Assembly: GCA_020721065.1 (NCBI GenBank)
Contig: DYNM01000005.1
Location: 1 to 64,000 of the forward strand
Direction: 5' to 3'
DNA length: 64,000 bases
DNA from: Thiocystis violascens
Lineage (GTDB): Bacteria; Pseudomonadota; Gammaproteobacteria; Chromatiales; Chromatiaceae
Shown: piece by piece, positions 15,798 to 25,134 of the stretch
Position numbering within the stretch: the first letter of the stretch is position 1
How the letters are laid out: every line of letters begins with the position of its first letter
Notes under the pieces: model-generated
The model's input: only the letters and a program-made list of their open reading frames with translations
Database searches by the model: none
Told to the model about the DNA's origin: nothing
Program-made: the position numbers and the translations under genes

Positions 15798-17519
15798 TTA
15801 ACTGCGTTTTTTCGGCGGCAATAGATCAGTAATTGAACCGTGCGCCATTTCTGCTGCTAAACCAATGGTTTCGCACAGCGTCGGATGCGGATGAATGGTT
15901 AAACCGAGGTCTTCCATATCCGCGCCCATTTCCAGCGCCAGCACCGCTTCGCCGATCAATTCACCCGCATTCGGGCCGGCAATGCCCGCGCCTAAAATGC
16001 GTTTGGTTTCAGGATCAAACAGCAATTTCGTCATGCCCTCCTCGCGGTGAATGCCGAGCGCCCGTCCGCTCGCCGCCCACGGAAACACGCCTTTTTCATA
16101 CGCGATGCCGTCCGCCTTCGCCTTGGTTTCAGTCAAGCCCATCCACGCCACTTCGGGATCGGTGTAGGCGACCGACGGAATCGTCAGCGGATCAAATCGC
16201 GCTGGCAGCCCGGCGATCACCTCGGCAGCAACCTTCGCCTCATGCGTCGCTTTATGCGCCAGCATCGGTCCGCCCACCACGTCGCCAATGGCAAAAATGT
16301 TGGGGATGTTGGTGCGCTGGTGCGCGTCAACCTTGATAAAACCATGCTGATCAACGGCGACGCCCGCTGCTTCCGCATTGACCAACTTGCCATTCGGCAG
16401 CCGCCCCACCGCCACCAGCACCTTGTCGTACACCTCCTCGCCGGGCTGTTTACCTTCAAACACCGCTTTAATACCCGCCGCAGTCGCAGTCAGGCTGGCG
16501 ACCTTGGTTTCCAAGCGGATCGTTTCGTAGCGTTTCTTGATGATCTTTTCAACGCAGCGCACCAGATCGGGATCGCAGCCGGGCATCAATTGATCTTTGA
16601 ATTCCACCACGTCGATGCGCGTCCCTAACGCGCTGTAAACGCTCGCCATTTCCAGCCCGATAATGCCACCGCCCACAATCAACATCCGCCCCGGCACGTC
16701 AGCCAGCGCCAGCGCGTCAGTGGAATCCATCACTCGCGGGTCGTCGTGCGGAAAGCCGGGGATTTTGATTGAAGACGAGCCACAGGCGATGATCGCCTGA
16801 TCAAACTGCACCCGCACCCGCCCTTCTTTGGTGTCAATGCCGAGCCGATTCCGCGCCTCAAACTGCCCAACACCTTGAATCACCTTGACTTTACGCTGTT
16901 TCGCCATCGCCGCCAGCCCGCCAGTCAACTTGGCGACAACCTGCTCCTTACCTTTACGCATCTGGTCAAGATCAACCTCCGGCGCTGCGTAGGTCACGCC
17001 CATCACGCCGAGCGTTTTCACCTCTTCCATAATCAACGCCGTGTGCAGCAACGCCTTCGACGGAATGCAGCCGACATTGAGACACACGCCGCCGAGCGTC
17101 TCGTAGCGTTCAACCAGCGTCACCTGTTTACCGAGATCGGCAGCGCGAAACGCAGCGGTATAACCACCGGGACCGCCGCCGAGCACCAGCACTTCTGTCA
17201 TCACATCAATCGCTTGCGCGGGAGCGCCGATTTTTTCCAGATTCGCCTCCAGCGCCCGCATCCGCGCCGCCGAGGCACTGTCCACCTCCAGCGTCAGAAT
17301 CACGTCACCCTGCGCCACCTTGTCGCCCACCTTCACACTCACCGCGTTGACCACGCCCAAACTCGGCGCGGGAATATCGAGCGTGGTTTTATCGCTCTCC
17401 ACCGTAATCAACGGCTGTTCTTCAATCACCGCTGTGCCGGGCGTCACCAGCACTGCGATGACATCTAAGTCCTTGAATTCGCCAACATTAGGCACACGAA
17501 TCTCAATAATTTCGTTCAT
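15798..17519 (-). CDS. lpdA: Dihydrolipoyl dehydrogenase (E3) with an N-terminal lipoyl domain
   Basis: Reoxidises dihydrolipoamide in pyruvate dehydrogenase-type complexes with NAD+. The 573-residue protein begins with a lipoyl domain (residues 1-80, lipoyl Lys44 in VESDKTTLDIPAP). An Ala/Pro linker leads to the flavoprotein: FAD motif GGGPGGY at 114-120, redox pair GGVCLNVGCIPSK with Cys146 and Cys151, NAD motif VGGGIIGLE, and the C-terminal catalytic HPHPTLCE. E3 enzymes with an extra lipoyl domain usually follow aceE and aceF. Neither is here; upstream is a chemoreceptor gene with its own terminator, so lpdA must have its own promoter. Confidence 0.95.
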   Translation of the reverse strand: MNEIIEIRVPNVGEFKDLDVIAVLVTPGTAVIEEQPLITVESDKTTLDIPAPSLGVVNAVSVKVGDKVAQGDVILTLEVDSASAARMRALEANLEKIGAPAQAIDVMTEVLVLGGGPGGYTAAFRAADLGKQVTLVERYETLGGVCLNVGCIPSKALLHTALIMEEVKTLGVMGVTYAAPEVDLDQMRKGKEQVVAKLTGGLAAMAKQRKVKVIQGVGQFEARNRLGIDTKEGRVRVQFDQAIIACGSSSIKIPGFPHDDPRVMDSTDALALADVPGRMLIVGGGIIGLEMASVYSALGTRIDVVEFKDQLMPGCDPDLVRCVEKIIKKRYETIRLETKVASLTATAAGIKAVFEGKQPGEEVYDKVLVAVGRLPNGKLVNAEAAGVAVDQHGFIKVDAHQRTNIPNIFAIGDVVGGPMLAHKATHEAKVAAEVIAGLPARFDPLTIPSVAYTDPEVAWMGLTETKAKADGIAYEKGVFPWAASGRALGIHREEGMTKLLFDPETKRILGAGIAGPNAGELIGEAVLALEMGADMEDLGLTIHPHPTLCETIGLAAEMAHGSITDLLPPKKRS

Positions 17520-17561
17520 AACGTCACGGTCTCGAAGCGCCCAAACGGGCGCAGTGAAAGA

Positions 17562-17585
17562 TAAAAAAGCATCTGCTTAGATGCT
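17562..17585 (-). terminator. Rho-independent terminator of the chemoreceptor gene
   Basis: Read on the minus strand, AGCATCT-AAGC-AGATGCT is followed by TTTTTT. It lies about 105 bp after the chemoreceptor stop. A further hairpin, GCGCCC-AAAC-GGGCGC at 17537-17552, sits in the leader of lpdA. Confidence 0.75.
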
Positions 17586-17689
17586 AAACGATCCGGGGAA
17601 GCGAGGCGATGTTGGCTGGGGATTCGCGCCGCTGGCAGCCAGTCGGCGCGTGGTCAACAGAAATGACCGCCGGGCGGCGGTAAATGGAT

Positions 17690-19306
17690 TTAAACGCGAA
17701 AATGTCCAACTAATTCTTGCAGTTCCGCAGCCAGATGAGCGAGTTGTTCGGAAGCGTCAGTGGTTTGACGTGCCCCCTGCGCGTTGCCTTCAGCCGCATC
17801 GGAAATGCTAGTCACATTCCGATTCATCTCTTCAGCGACCGCGCTTTGTTCCTCAGCCGCGCTGGCAACTTGCGCATTCACATCATTGATCGTCACCACC
17901 GCTGCCGAAATCGCATCCAACGACTGCGCAGCTTCTGTAGCACTGGTGCGGCTGGCTTGCGCATACGTCTGACTTTCTTCCATCACCCCGACAGCGCGAC
18001 GGCTGGCGCTTTGCAACCGCTCAATCATCGCCTGAATCTCTTGGGTAGAACTTTGAGTGCGAGTCGCCAGCGAGCGCACCTCATCCGCCACCACCGCAAA
18101 CCCGCGCCCCGCCTCACCCGCACGAGCGGCCTCAATCGCTGCGTTGAGCGCGAGCAAATTGGTTTGCTCGGCGATGCTGCGGATCACATCCAACACCTTG
18201 CCGATGTCTTGACTATCGCGTCCCAATTCTCGAATCACATCAGCGGCTTTTTGTACTTCCTGCGCCAACTGTTCGATGCGATTCAAGGTGCCAGCGACAA
18301 CCTGTTTACCCGCCAGCGCCGCCGCGTGAGCACCCGACGTCGCATCCGCACCGCTCTGAGCGTTATGCGCCACCTCCTGCGCGGTGGCGCTCATCTCGTG
18401 CATGGCAGAAGCGAGTTGATCGACCTCATTGCGCTGCCGACTGACGCCAGCATTGGTGCGTTCCGTCACGGCGGCCAAATCACCCGCAGCACGAGCCAAT
18501 TGCATTGTTGATTCCAAAACGCGCCGAATTAACTCACGAAAATTATCCATCATGGAATTAAACGCAATTGAAGCGCGACCAATTTCATCCTTACCATTGA
18601 TGGGTAAACGATGGGTTAAATCGCCGTCACCGTGTGCAATGCCTTCTAAACCCAAGGTCATTTGTTGCAAAGGGCGCGTGACAAAACGTCCAGCAAAGAA
18701 GTATAAAAAGATCAACACTGGAATACTTAAAATCGTAGCAAACACAAAAATTTTAATCCCAAATAAGCGGACATCCGCGTTCACTTGATCAAGGTTAATT
18801 TCCATGCTCACTGCGCCCAATACGCCATCAACTGGCGCGAGGGCATGACAAGAAGTGCAATCTTTACCAAGATAATTTTTACGCGCAAAAGCGGGAGCAA
18901 TAGCGCGTAATACATTGCCATCCTCACTCAAAGCGAGATACGACTGACCAGTTTCTAATACGGCGCGTTCAATGTCATCATGGGGTTTTTCTGTATCTTT
19001 ACCGGGACCGAATTGTTTACTGACGTTTTCTCCGCGCAAAACGCGCAAATCTTTGACGTTTTGTAATTCAATAATTTGATCCAAAAATGCAGCACGTTGG
19101 GAAATGGTGCCGGTAATCATCATGGTGGTTAAACCAGCCAATGTCATTTCGTGCAAAGTGCTGGTAAAGGCTTCGGCTTGATCAATTGCCGTTTGGCGTT
19201 GTTCATGCGCCGCCCATAGAATTAAACCCGTCCATGCAGGCATTAAAATTAGCCACATTGCGCCGATCAAGCGCACCCAGATCGGCAGGTCATTGATACG
19301 TCGCAT
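17690..19306 (-). CDS. Methyl-accepting chemotaxis protein with a periplasmic c-type heme motif
   Basis: A 538-residue inner-membrane chemoreceptor: TM1 at 12-32, periplasmic sensor 33-183, TM2 at 184-206, HAMP at about 207-260, then the signalling hairpin with the conserved tip [19 protein letters not shown] and pairs of Ala-rich methylation helices. Within the sensor, Cys150-Thr-Ser-Cys153-His154 (CTSCH) is a classical covalent heme attachment motif, followed by [13 protein letters not shown] as in single-domain heme sensors. It may sense redox, oxygen or NO, but the ligand is not shown. No other chemotaxis gene is adjacent. Confidence 0.93.
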   Translation of the reverse strand: MRRINDLPIWVRLIGAMWLILMPAWTGLILWAAHEQRQTAIDQAEAFTSTLHEMTLAGLTTMMITGTISQRAAFLDQIIELQNVKDLRVLRGENVSKQFGPGKDTEKPHDDIERAVLETGQSYLALSEDGNVLRAIAPAFARKNYLGKDCTSCHALAPVDGVLGAVSMEINLDQVNADVRLFGIKIFVFATILSIPVLIFLYFFAGRFVTRPLQQMTLGLEGIAHGDGDLTHRLPINGKDEIGRASIAFNSMMDNFRELIRRVLESTMQLARAAGDLAAVTERTNAGVSRQRNEVDQLASAMHEMSATAQEVAHNAQSGADATSGAHAAALAGKQVVAGTLNRIEQLAQEVQKAADVIRELGRDSQDIGKVLDVIRSIAEQTNLLALNAAIEAARAGEAGRGFAVVADEVRSLATRTQSSTQEIQAMIERLQSASRRAVGVMEESQTYAQASRTSATEAAQSLDAISAAVVTINDVNAQVASAAEEQSAVAEEMNRNVTSISDAAEGNAQGARQTTDASEQLAHLAAELQELVGHFRV

Positions 19307-19395
19307 CGCGGTTCTCGATCATTCAAATAAACAACATAAGATTAAATCAACTATACCGTCATCAAGATCGTCTCGCAAAGCAGACAGTATTGGCA

Positions 19396-19424
19396 TTGAC
19401 AATGCTTAATTTTGCACTGATAAG
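19396..19424 (+). promoter_or_regulatory. Candidate sigma-70 promoter of the damX-like gene
   Basis: TTGACA at 19396-19401, a 17-bp spacer, and GATAAG at 19419-19424 (4 of 6 matches to TATAAT). It lies about 148 bp upstream of the ATG at 19572 in the 265-bp gap between the divergent chemoreceptor and damX-like genes. Apart from this, nothing clear is seen in that gap. Confidence 0.45.
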
Positions 19425-19571
19425 TGTGGTACACGCGGGACGCCAGCGCCGCTAAAACGGTTTGCTTGATCTTCAGTCGGCACGGCATTTGCGCAACGTG
19501 CCAAGCGGTCGCTGCTTGGTTGTCGTGCAGCGACGAATAGCGCAGAACCATTTGATTCTAAAAGTGAACTC

Positions 19572-21284
19572 ATGTCTTTAACTCCCGATTGCCTCGCCCA
19601 GCTCAAGCTGCGCCAAGCGCCTTTTGAGGCGCTACCCAACCAAGATTTTTTATACACCGATCCGCTGCTTGACAGCTTGGTGGAAACGGCAGCGCGGGCG
19701 CTCGCTACGCCGGGCGCAATCGTCATCGTCGCCGGAGTCAGCGGTGCGGGACGCAGCATTCATTTGATGCGGTTGCTCGGTGGGTTGGGGGAACAGTTTG
19801 AAATCATTGCGTTTCGTGGTCGCGCTAACATTCCTTTTGCGGCGGTGGAGACCACCATCCGCAGTCATTTAGCCGCGCACGGTGCCGATGATCCTAATCA
19901 GTCGCTGCGCGAGCTGTTTGCCATGCGCGGGCGCAGCGGCGTGACGGACGTGTTGGCGATTGATGATGCGCATTTGCTCGGCATGGAGCTGATTGACCAT
20001 TTGTTGGAATTGCGGGCGGAAGTGTTGGAAGGTGATGGCGCGGGGTTACAACTGGTGTTAGTCGGTGCTCCTGAGTTGCAACGCAACCGCCTGCGGCTTC
20101 CTGATCCCGAAGATGAACATCAAGTGGTGCGACTGAATTTGCGCCCTCTCAATTTGGAACAAGCTGGCGCGTATTTGCGGCATCGGCTGCGGGTAGCAGG
20201 CATTGACAATCCCGACGCTTTGTTGTCATCCGGTGATATTTCGGTTCTGCAATCTAGCGCCAAAGGCATCCCGGCGGAGTTGAATGCCCAAGCGAATGCG
20301 TGGCTGGTGCGGCGTTGTCTCAGCGCCAACGGCGTGCGCCAATCCATCGTCGGCAAAATCAGCAGTTTGATTGCACCGGTCGCCCCAGCAGCCGCAGCAA
20401 GCGTGGAAGAAGTCCCGTTGACACCGAGCCGTTTAGCAGCAGTGGACAACGCACCCGCGCCGGAAGTGAACCTCAGCCCGCCATCTGCACCAGCAGAATG
20501 GGCATCTCCCGCACCTCCGCTGAATCCTGAGTTGTCGCAGTTTTTGGTGCGCGAGGAAAAACGCACGGAAACCACTGATTTTGATCGGGTACTCAGTCAA
20601 ATTCGCAAAACACAGTTGCCACCATTAACGCCATCGCCACCACCGAGCACCGCCGCCACCACACCCAAACCACCCGTCGCCGCGCTGCTGGAGATGATGA
20701 ATCGACCTTGGTTTATTCCCGCAATTATCGGAGTGGTGGTGCTCGCCATCGTGGTGCCGGTGGTGCTGCAATTACAGGAACCCGCGCCCCCGACTGCACC
20801 ATCTTTGCTGGTCGCAGCGCCGCGTCCAGAGCCAATTCCACCAACGCCGCCGCTCGAACCAGTGCCGGTCGTCGCGCCAACGGTGGCAGCACCTGCGCCG
20901 CAAACTGCCCCGCCACCGCCACCCGTCGCACAAACACCAGAACCGGCTCCGCCGCCAGAGGTCAGCGCCCCGCCAGAACCGCCCGCCTCTCCACCCGTGC
21001 TTGATTTTGCTGCTGATCGCGCTTGGCTCGGACGTCAAGACAACAATCGTTTCACGGTGCAATTATTGGCGGCGCGAAATATGTCAAAAGTGAATGAATT
21101 TATGACCACCACCCCATTAGAAGGCGTCCACACCATTAAAACCCGTTCTTTTTATGTGGTTTTAATTGGCAGTTATCCCAATCGCGGAGCCGCCGAAGCA
21201 GCGATTGATGCACTACCAAATGAAGTACGGGGCAATGGACCTTGGATTCGCACCATTGGCTCAGTGTTGGATTCAATTCGCTAA
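19572..21284 (+). CDS. damX: DamX-like AAA/SPOR-domain cell-division protein
   Basis: A 570-residue inner-membrane protein. Residues 1-240 are an ExeA/DamX-type AAA domain: degenerate Walker A GVSGAGRS at 55-62 (Arg in place of Lys) and Walker B-like VLAIDDAHLL. A Pro/Ala-rich linker leads to one transmembrane helix near 378-400 (IPAIIGVVVLAIVVPVVLQL), a second Pro-rich periplasmic linker, and a C-terminal SPOR domain (RFTVQLLAARNMSKVNEF, YVVLIGSYPNRGAAEAAI). SPOR domains bind denuded septal peptidoglycan, so a role at the divisome is likely. It is not beside aroB/dam as in enterics. Its stop overlaps by 4 bp the end of the convergent corC gene, with no terminator seen. Confidence 0.85.
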   Translation: MSLTPDCLAQLKLRQAPFEALPNQDFLYTDPLLDSLVETAARALATPGAIVIVAGVSGAGRSIHLMRLLGGLGEQFEIIAFRGRANIPFAAVETTIRSHLAAHGADDPNQSLRELFAMRGRSGVTDVLAIDDAHLLGMELIDHLLELRAEVLEGDGAGLQLVLVGAPELQRNRLRLPDPEDEHQVVRLNLRPLNLEQAGAYLRHRLRVAGIDNPDALLSSGDISVLQSSAKGIPAELNAQANAWLVRRCLSANGVRQSIVGKISSLIAPVAPAAAASVEEVPLTPSRLAAVDNAPAPEVNLSPPSAPAEWASPAPPLNPELSQFLVREEKRTETTDFDRVLSQIRKTQLPPLTPSPPPSTAATTPKPPVAALLEMMNRPWFIPAIIGVVVLAIVVPVVLQLQEPAPPTAPSLLVAAPRPEPIPPTPPLEPVPVVAPTVAAPAPQTAPPPPPVAQTPEPAPPPEVSAPPEPPASPPVLDFAADRAWLGRQDNNRFTVQLLAARNMSKVNEFMTTTPLEGVHTIKTRSFYVVLIGSYPNRGAAEAAIDALPNEVRGNGPWIRTIGSVLDSIR

Positions 21285-22168
21285 AGTTTTGTGCGCACCA
21301 ATTCACCGGGTGGCAACTCATCGCCGGGATCGCAATACGCCACATTTAATAAATACACCCGCCGACTATCCGCTCGCATTACCGTAAAGCGAAACCGCCC
21401 TAATTCAACAGCTTCACCGCGTTTGGGTAAGTGACCAAGCGCGTTGACCACCAAACCACCAATCGTATCGAATTCATCACTGGCAAAATCACTGCCGAAG
21501 TATTCATTAAAATCTTCAATAGTGGTACGCGCTTTGGCGCTGAATTCGTTTTTATCACGGCGAAAAACACCAGAGCCTTCATCATAATCATGCTCATCGT
21601 CGATTTCCCCCACGATCTGCTCTAACACATCTTCAATCGTGACTAACCCCGCTGCACTGCCGTATTCATCAACCACAATTGCCATGTGATTCCGGCTGGC
21701 GCGAAATTCTTTTAAGAGCACATTGAGCCGTTTACTATCAGGAACGAATACCGCCGAGCGCAGCAAATCGCGGATATTAAATGCTCGCCGACCATTTTCA
21801 ACACAGAATGTTAATAAGTCTTTAGCTAATAAAATGCCCACCACTTCGCCTTTATCATCACCACTCACGGGAAACCGCGAATGTGCTGATTTCACCGCAA
21901 TTTGGAGAATTTTTTCCAATGGATCATCACGGCGCAATACAACCATTTCAGCGCGTGGAATCATAATATCGCGCACCCGCAAATCAGCAACTTGCAATAC
22001 GCCTTCCATCATACTCAACGCATCAGCATCTAAAATTTCCCGCTGCCGTGCATCCTTTAATTGTTCAAGCAATTGCTCTCGATTTTGTGGTTCGCATTTC
22101 CACCGCTGCGCCATGCGCTTTAACCAACGCTGAGGGTGCGAACCTCGACTAGATCGCTCACTGGTCAT
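21281..22168 (-). CDS. ybeX: CorC/YbeX: CBS-domain cobalt-magnesium efflux or transport-associated protein
   Basis: A 295-residue cytoplasmic protein with an N-terminal basic stretch, two CBS domains (VADLRVRDIMIPRAEMVVLR and then HMAIVVDEYGSAAGLVTIED) and a C-terminal CorC_HlyC domain (DEFDTIGGLVVNALGHLPKRGE). The family is linked to magnesium/cobalt homeostasis and, through YbeY, to ribosome function. The ATG at 22168 lies 8 bp after the ybeY stop; a TTG at 22180 is a less likely start. It is the last gene of the miaB-ybeZ-ybeY-ybeX operon. The lnt gene that often follows is absent. Confidence 0.93.
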   Translation of the reverse strand: MTSERSSRGSHPQRWLKRMAQRWKCEPQNREQLLEQLKDARQREILDADALSMMEGVLQVADLRVRDIMIPRAEMVVLRRDDPLEKILQIAVKSAHSRFPVSGDDKGEVVGILLAKDLLTFCVENGRRAFNIRDLLRSAVFVPDSKRLNVLLKEFRASRNHMAIVVDEYGSAAGLVTIEDVLEQIVGEIDDEHDYDEGSGVFRRDKNEFSAKARTTIEDFNEYFGSDFASDEFDTIGGLVVNALGHLPKRGEAVELGRFRFTVMRADSRRVYLLNVAYCDPGDELPPGELVRTKL

Positions 22169-22176
22169 AATAACTG

Positions 22177-22653
22177 TCAAAGCTCCGCATCATAAGGAGG
22201 TGGAAATCCCAAAGCGCAAATCAAGCGCGTTTCCAATGCTTCCATTGCCTCAGCGTCACTCTCATCGAGATGATCGTAGCCGCGCAAATGTAATACCCCA
22301 TGCACGATTAAATGTGCCCAATGTGCAATAAGGGTTTTATTCTGTTCTTGCGCTTCTTGCGCAACGATTTCAGCACAAATCACCAAATCACCGAGCAATT
22401 TCTGAATTGGATCATCGGCATCAATACCGGGCGGCACTTCAAATGGGAATGACAAGATATTAGTGGGACGATCAATGCCGCGATATTGTTGATTTAATGC
22501 CGCACTTTCTGCTTGGCTCACCACACGAATTGTTAACTCGGCGCAAGCGCGGCTGTCAGCAAGTGCTGCAATAACCCATTGTTCCAAGTGCGATAATGGT
22601 GGTAGATGCGTGCATTCAGTCGCTAATTGCACATCAAGGTCTAATTGTGTCAT
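22177..22653 (-). CDS. ybeY: Endoribonuclease YbeY
   Basis: A metal-dependent RNase needed for 16S rRNA 3' maturation and ribosome quality control. The product of about 158 residues carries the zinc motif HGVLHLRGYDH near the C-terminus and the family segment RPTNILSFPFE in the middle. The ATG at 22653 lies 9 bp past the ybeZ stop. An upstream TTG at 22665 would overlap that stop and add four residues. Tight spacing to both neighbours shows one operon. Confidence 0.95.
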   Translation of the reverse strand: MTQLDLDVQLATECTHLPPLSHLEQWVIAALADSRACAELTIRVVSQAESAALNQQYRGIDRPTNILSFPFEVPPGIDADDPIQKLLGDLVICAEIVAQEAQEQNKTLIAHWAHLIVHGVLHLRGYDHLDESDAEAMEALETRLICALGFPPPYDAEL

Positions 22654-22661
22654 TGCAGAAT

Positions 22662-23675
22662 TCAATTGTTTGTAGTGGCAGTGAGGCGAGCTTTTTTCGC
22701 CTGTTCAAAGGTTTCATACGCATTCACAATCTGTTGCACCAGCGCATGTCGCACGACATCACGCGAATGAAATAACGTAAAGCTAATTCCTTTTACTGTG
22801 CGCAAAATATCCACCGCTTGCTGTAAACCAGACGGCTGTCCACGCGGTAAATCAACTTGAGTTAAATCGCCGGTAATCACAGCAGTTGCACCAAAACCTA
22901 AACGGGTTAAAAACATCTTCATTTGTTCTGGTGTGGTGTTTTGCGCTTCATCTAAAATCACAAACGCATTATTCAAAGTGCGTCCGCGCATAAAAGCCAA
23001 TGGCGCAACTTCAATCACGTTGCGTTCTAATAACTTAGTGACTTTTTCAAAGCCCATCATTTCAAACAGTGCGTCATATAACGGGCGCAAATAAGGATCA
23101 ATTTTTTGCGCTAAATCACCGGGTAAAAAGCCCAACCGTTCGCCCGCTTCTACTGCCGGTCGCACTAATAACAAACGCCGTACTCGTTCAGTTTCTAAGG
23201 CTTCAATCGCGCTGGCAACCGCTAAATAGGTTTTACCCGTTCCCGCCGGACCAATACCAAAGTTAATGTCGTGATGTTGAATGGCGTGTAAATACGCTTG
23301 TTGATTCGCACCGCGAGCGCGAATTAAACCGCGTTTGGTTTTAATCACAATTTCGGGTAGATGATCTAACGTTGCTTCGCGGACAGCATCCGCACCAGCA
23401 ACTTGCAATGCCAAATGAATGATGTCAGCAGTGATACCGCTATCGGCAGTTTCGGCATACAGTTGGCGCAAAATGTTAGCGCCTAATTGCACTGCTTCTG
23501 CGTTACCAATTAAGCGAAAACAACTCCCGCGTGAATTGATTTCAATCCCCAAACCGCGCTCTAATTGGCGCAGATGTTGATCGAATTGACCGCAGAGGTT
23601 AGCAATACGCAAGTTATCTTCTGGTTGGAGTTCCAGATCAAGATGTTGGTCGAGCAATTGGAATGAGTTTGGCAC
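22662..23675 (-). CDS. ybeZ: PhoH-like ATPase YbeZ
   Basis: A 337-residue P-loop ATPase of the PhoH family that works with YbeY in RNA metabolism. Walker A GPAGTGKTYLA and Walker B FVILDEAQNTTPEQMKMFL are clear, as is TRLGFGATAVITGDLTQVD. The start is a GTG at 23675, 7 bp after the miaB stop; no ATG is nearby. The conserved N-terminal KH-like segment fits that start. Confidence 0.95.
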   Translation of the reverse strand: MPNSFQLLDQHLDLELQPEDNLRIANLCGQFDQHLRQLERGLGIEINSRGSCFRLIGNAEAVQLGANILRQLYAETADSGITADIIHLALQVAGADAVREATLDHLPEIVIKTKRGLIRARGANQQAYLHAIQHHDINFGIGPAGTGKTYLAVASAIEALETERVRRLLLVRPAVEAGERLGFLPGDLAQKIDPYLRPLYDALFEMMGFEKVTKLLERNVIEVAPLAFMRGRTLNNAFVILDEAQNTTPEQMKMFLTRLGFGATAVITGDLTQVDLPRGQPSGLQQAVDILRTVKGISFTLFHSRDVVRHALVQQIVNAYETFEQAKKARLTATTNN

Positions 23676-23681
23676 GCGATT

Positions 23682-25025
23682 TTATGCGCTCATAAATGAA
23701 GAGGTGAGTTGGGCGCGAAGTGAGTTGGGTAAGGCTTCAGTAATGGTGACTTCAACAAAGTTGCCAATTAAATCAGGAGTTCCGTTGAAATTCACCACGC
23801 GATTATTTTCAGTACGTCCGGCAAGTTGATTCATATCTTTTCTGGCATTTCCTTCAACTAAAATGCGTTGTGTGGTGCCAATCATGTGGCGACTAATCCG
23901 TTGTGCGTGATGATTTAAGCGGTGTTGTAATTGCTCTAAACGCGCTTTTTTTTCATTCAAGGTGATATCGTCTTGATATTCAGCAGCGGGCGTATTCGGA
24001 CGGCGGCTATAAATGAAACTGTAGCTGTGATCGAATTCAAGCCGTTCTACCAGCGCCAGCGTGGCGGCAAAATCCTCTGCCGTTTCACTCGGAAAACCAA
24101 CAATAAAATCAGATGACAGCGTTAAATGCGGGCGCACCTGCCGCAACCGTGCAATTTTGGCGCAATAGTCGGCAATTGTATGTCCGCGCCGCATTGCCGC
24201 TAATATCCGATCTGAACCGGATTGCACCGGTAAATGTAAAAAATTAACCAATTGCGGCACGTCAGCAAAGGCATCAATTAAACGCTCAGAAAATGCCATT
24301 GGATGGCTGGTGGTAAAACGAATTCGTTCAATTCCCGCAATTGCAGCAACGGCACGAATTAAATCAGCTAAATCAACACGTTCTTCCGCTGGGTCTGCTG
24401 TGCGTCCACGATAGGCGTTGACGTTTTGTCCCAATAAATTAATCTCGCGCACACCTTGCGCAGCTAAGGCGCTCACTTCGGTTAAAACGTCGGCGACGGG
24501 GCGGCTGAGTTCGCGCCCGCGAGTGTAGGGCACGACGCAATAGGTGCAGAATCGTGAGCAGCCTTCCATGACGGTTACAAAGGCGGTGGCGCTGTTGGTT
24601 TGTGGAATAGGTAAACAATCAAATTTTTCAATTTTGGGGAATGAAACATCAATTTGTGGACGCTTCTCGCTGGCAAGATCGCGCAGCATTTGCGGTAAAC
24701 GGTGCAGCGTTTGTGGACCAAACACTATATCAACGAAGGGAGCGCGTTCTCGAATGGCAGCACCATCTTGGCTGGCGACGCAGCCGCCGACGCCAATAAT
24801 TAAGTCGGGGCGGGCGAGTTTCCACGGACGCCAACGTCCGAGTTGAGAATAGACTTTTTCTTGGGCTTTTTCACGAATGGCGCAGGTATTTAATAACAAT
24901 ACATCGGCGTCTTCCGCAGTCTCAATTAATTCTAAACCGGCGGTCTCACGCAATAAATCGGCAATTCGCGCCGAATCATGTACGTTCATTTGACAGCCAT
25001 ACGTTTGAATATACAGTTTACGCAT
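23682..25025 (-). CDS. miaB: tRNA-2-methylthio-N6-dimethylallyladenosine synthase MiaB
   Basis: A radical-SAM methylthiotransferase that modifies A37 of tRNAs reading codons that start with U. The 447-residue protein has the N-terminal UPF0004 domain with three cluster Cys (YGCQMN, NTCAIR, GGCVA), the radical-SAM motif [15 protein letters not shown] and a C-terminal TRAM domain ([33 protein letters not shown]). The ATG at 25025 gives [14 protein letters not shown], the usual start. It is the first gene of the ybe group. Confidence 0.97.
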   Translation of the reverse strand: MRKLYIQTYGCQMNVHDSARIADLLRETAGLELIETAEDADVLLLNTCAIREKAQEKVYSQLGRWRPWKLARPDLIIGVGGCVASQDGAAIRERAPFVDIVFGPQTLHRLPQMLRDLASEKRPQIDVSFPKIEKFDCLPIPQTNSATAFVTVMEGCSRFCTYCVVPYTRGRELSRPVADVLTEVSALAAQGVREINLLGQNVNAYRGRTADPAEERVDLADLIRAVAAIAGIERIRFTTSHPMAFSERLIDAFADVPQLVNFLHLPVQSGSDRILAAMRRGHTIADYCAKIARLRQVRPHLTLSSDFIVGFPSETAEDFAATLALVERLEFDHSYSFIYSRRPNTPAAEYQDDITLNEKKARLEQLQHRLNHHAQRISRHMIGTTQRILVEGNARKDMNQLAGRTENNRVVNFNGTPDLIGNFVEVTITEALPNSLRAQLTSSFMSA

Positions 25026-25056
25026 GTGCAAAAATACTTCTTTTAGCAAATAAAAA

Positions 25057-25124
25057 TGACGTTGAATTGTGAAATAATCACGCAGTTGTATTCAACTGAA
25101 AACCAATAACTTAATTCAACGTCA
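25057..25124. repeat. Nested inverted repeat in the opgH-miaB gap
   Basis: TGACGTTGAATT (25057-25068) and AATTCAACGTCA (25113-25124) are exact inverse complements. Inside lies a second palindrome, CAGTTG-TATT-CAACTG (25083-25098). The 68-bp unit could fold into a three-way structure. No coding capacity. It may be a small mobile palindrome or a structured leader of miaB. Confidence 0.6.
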
Positions 25125-25134
25125 CTAGAATGAA

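Noticed and set aside
19391..19406. Sigma-54-like TGGCAT-TGACA-ATGCT upstream of damX
   Set aside because: GG and GC spacing fits, but the -12 element is ATGCT rather than TTGCT, it overlaps a better sigma-70 promoter, and damX-like genes are not expected to use sigma-54.
19406..19759. 117-aa open frame on the minus strand spanning the damX start
   Set aside because: No ribosome site, low-complexity Ala/Ser composition, and overlap with the clear damX start.
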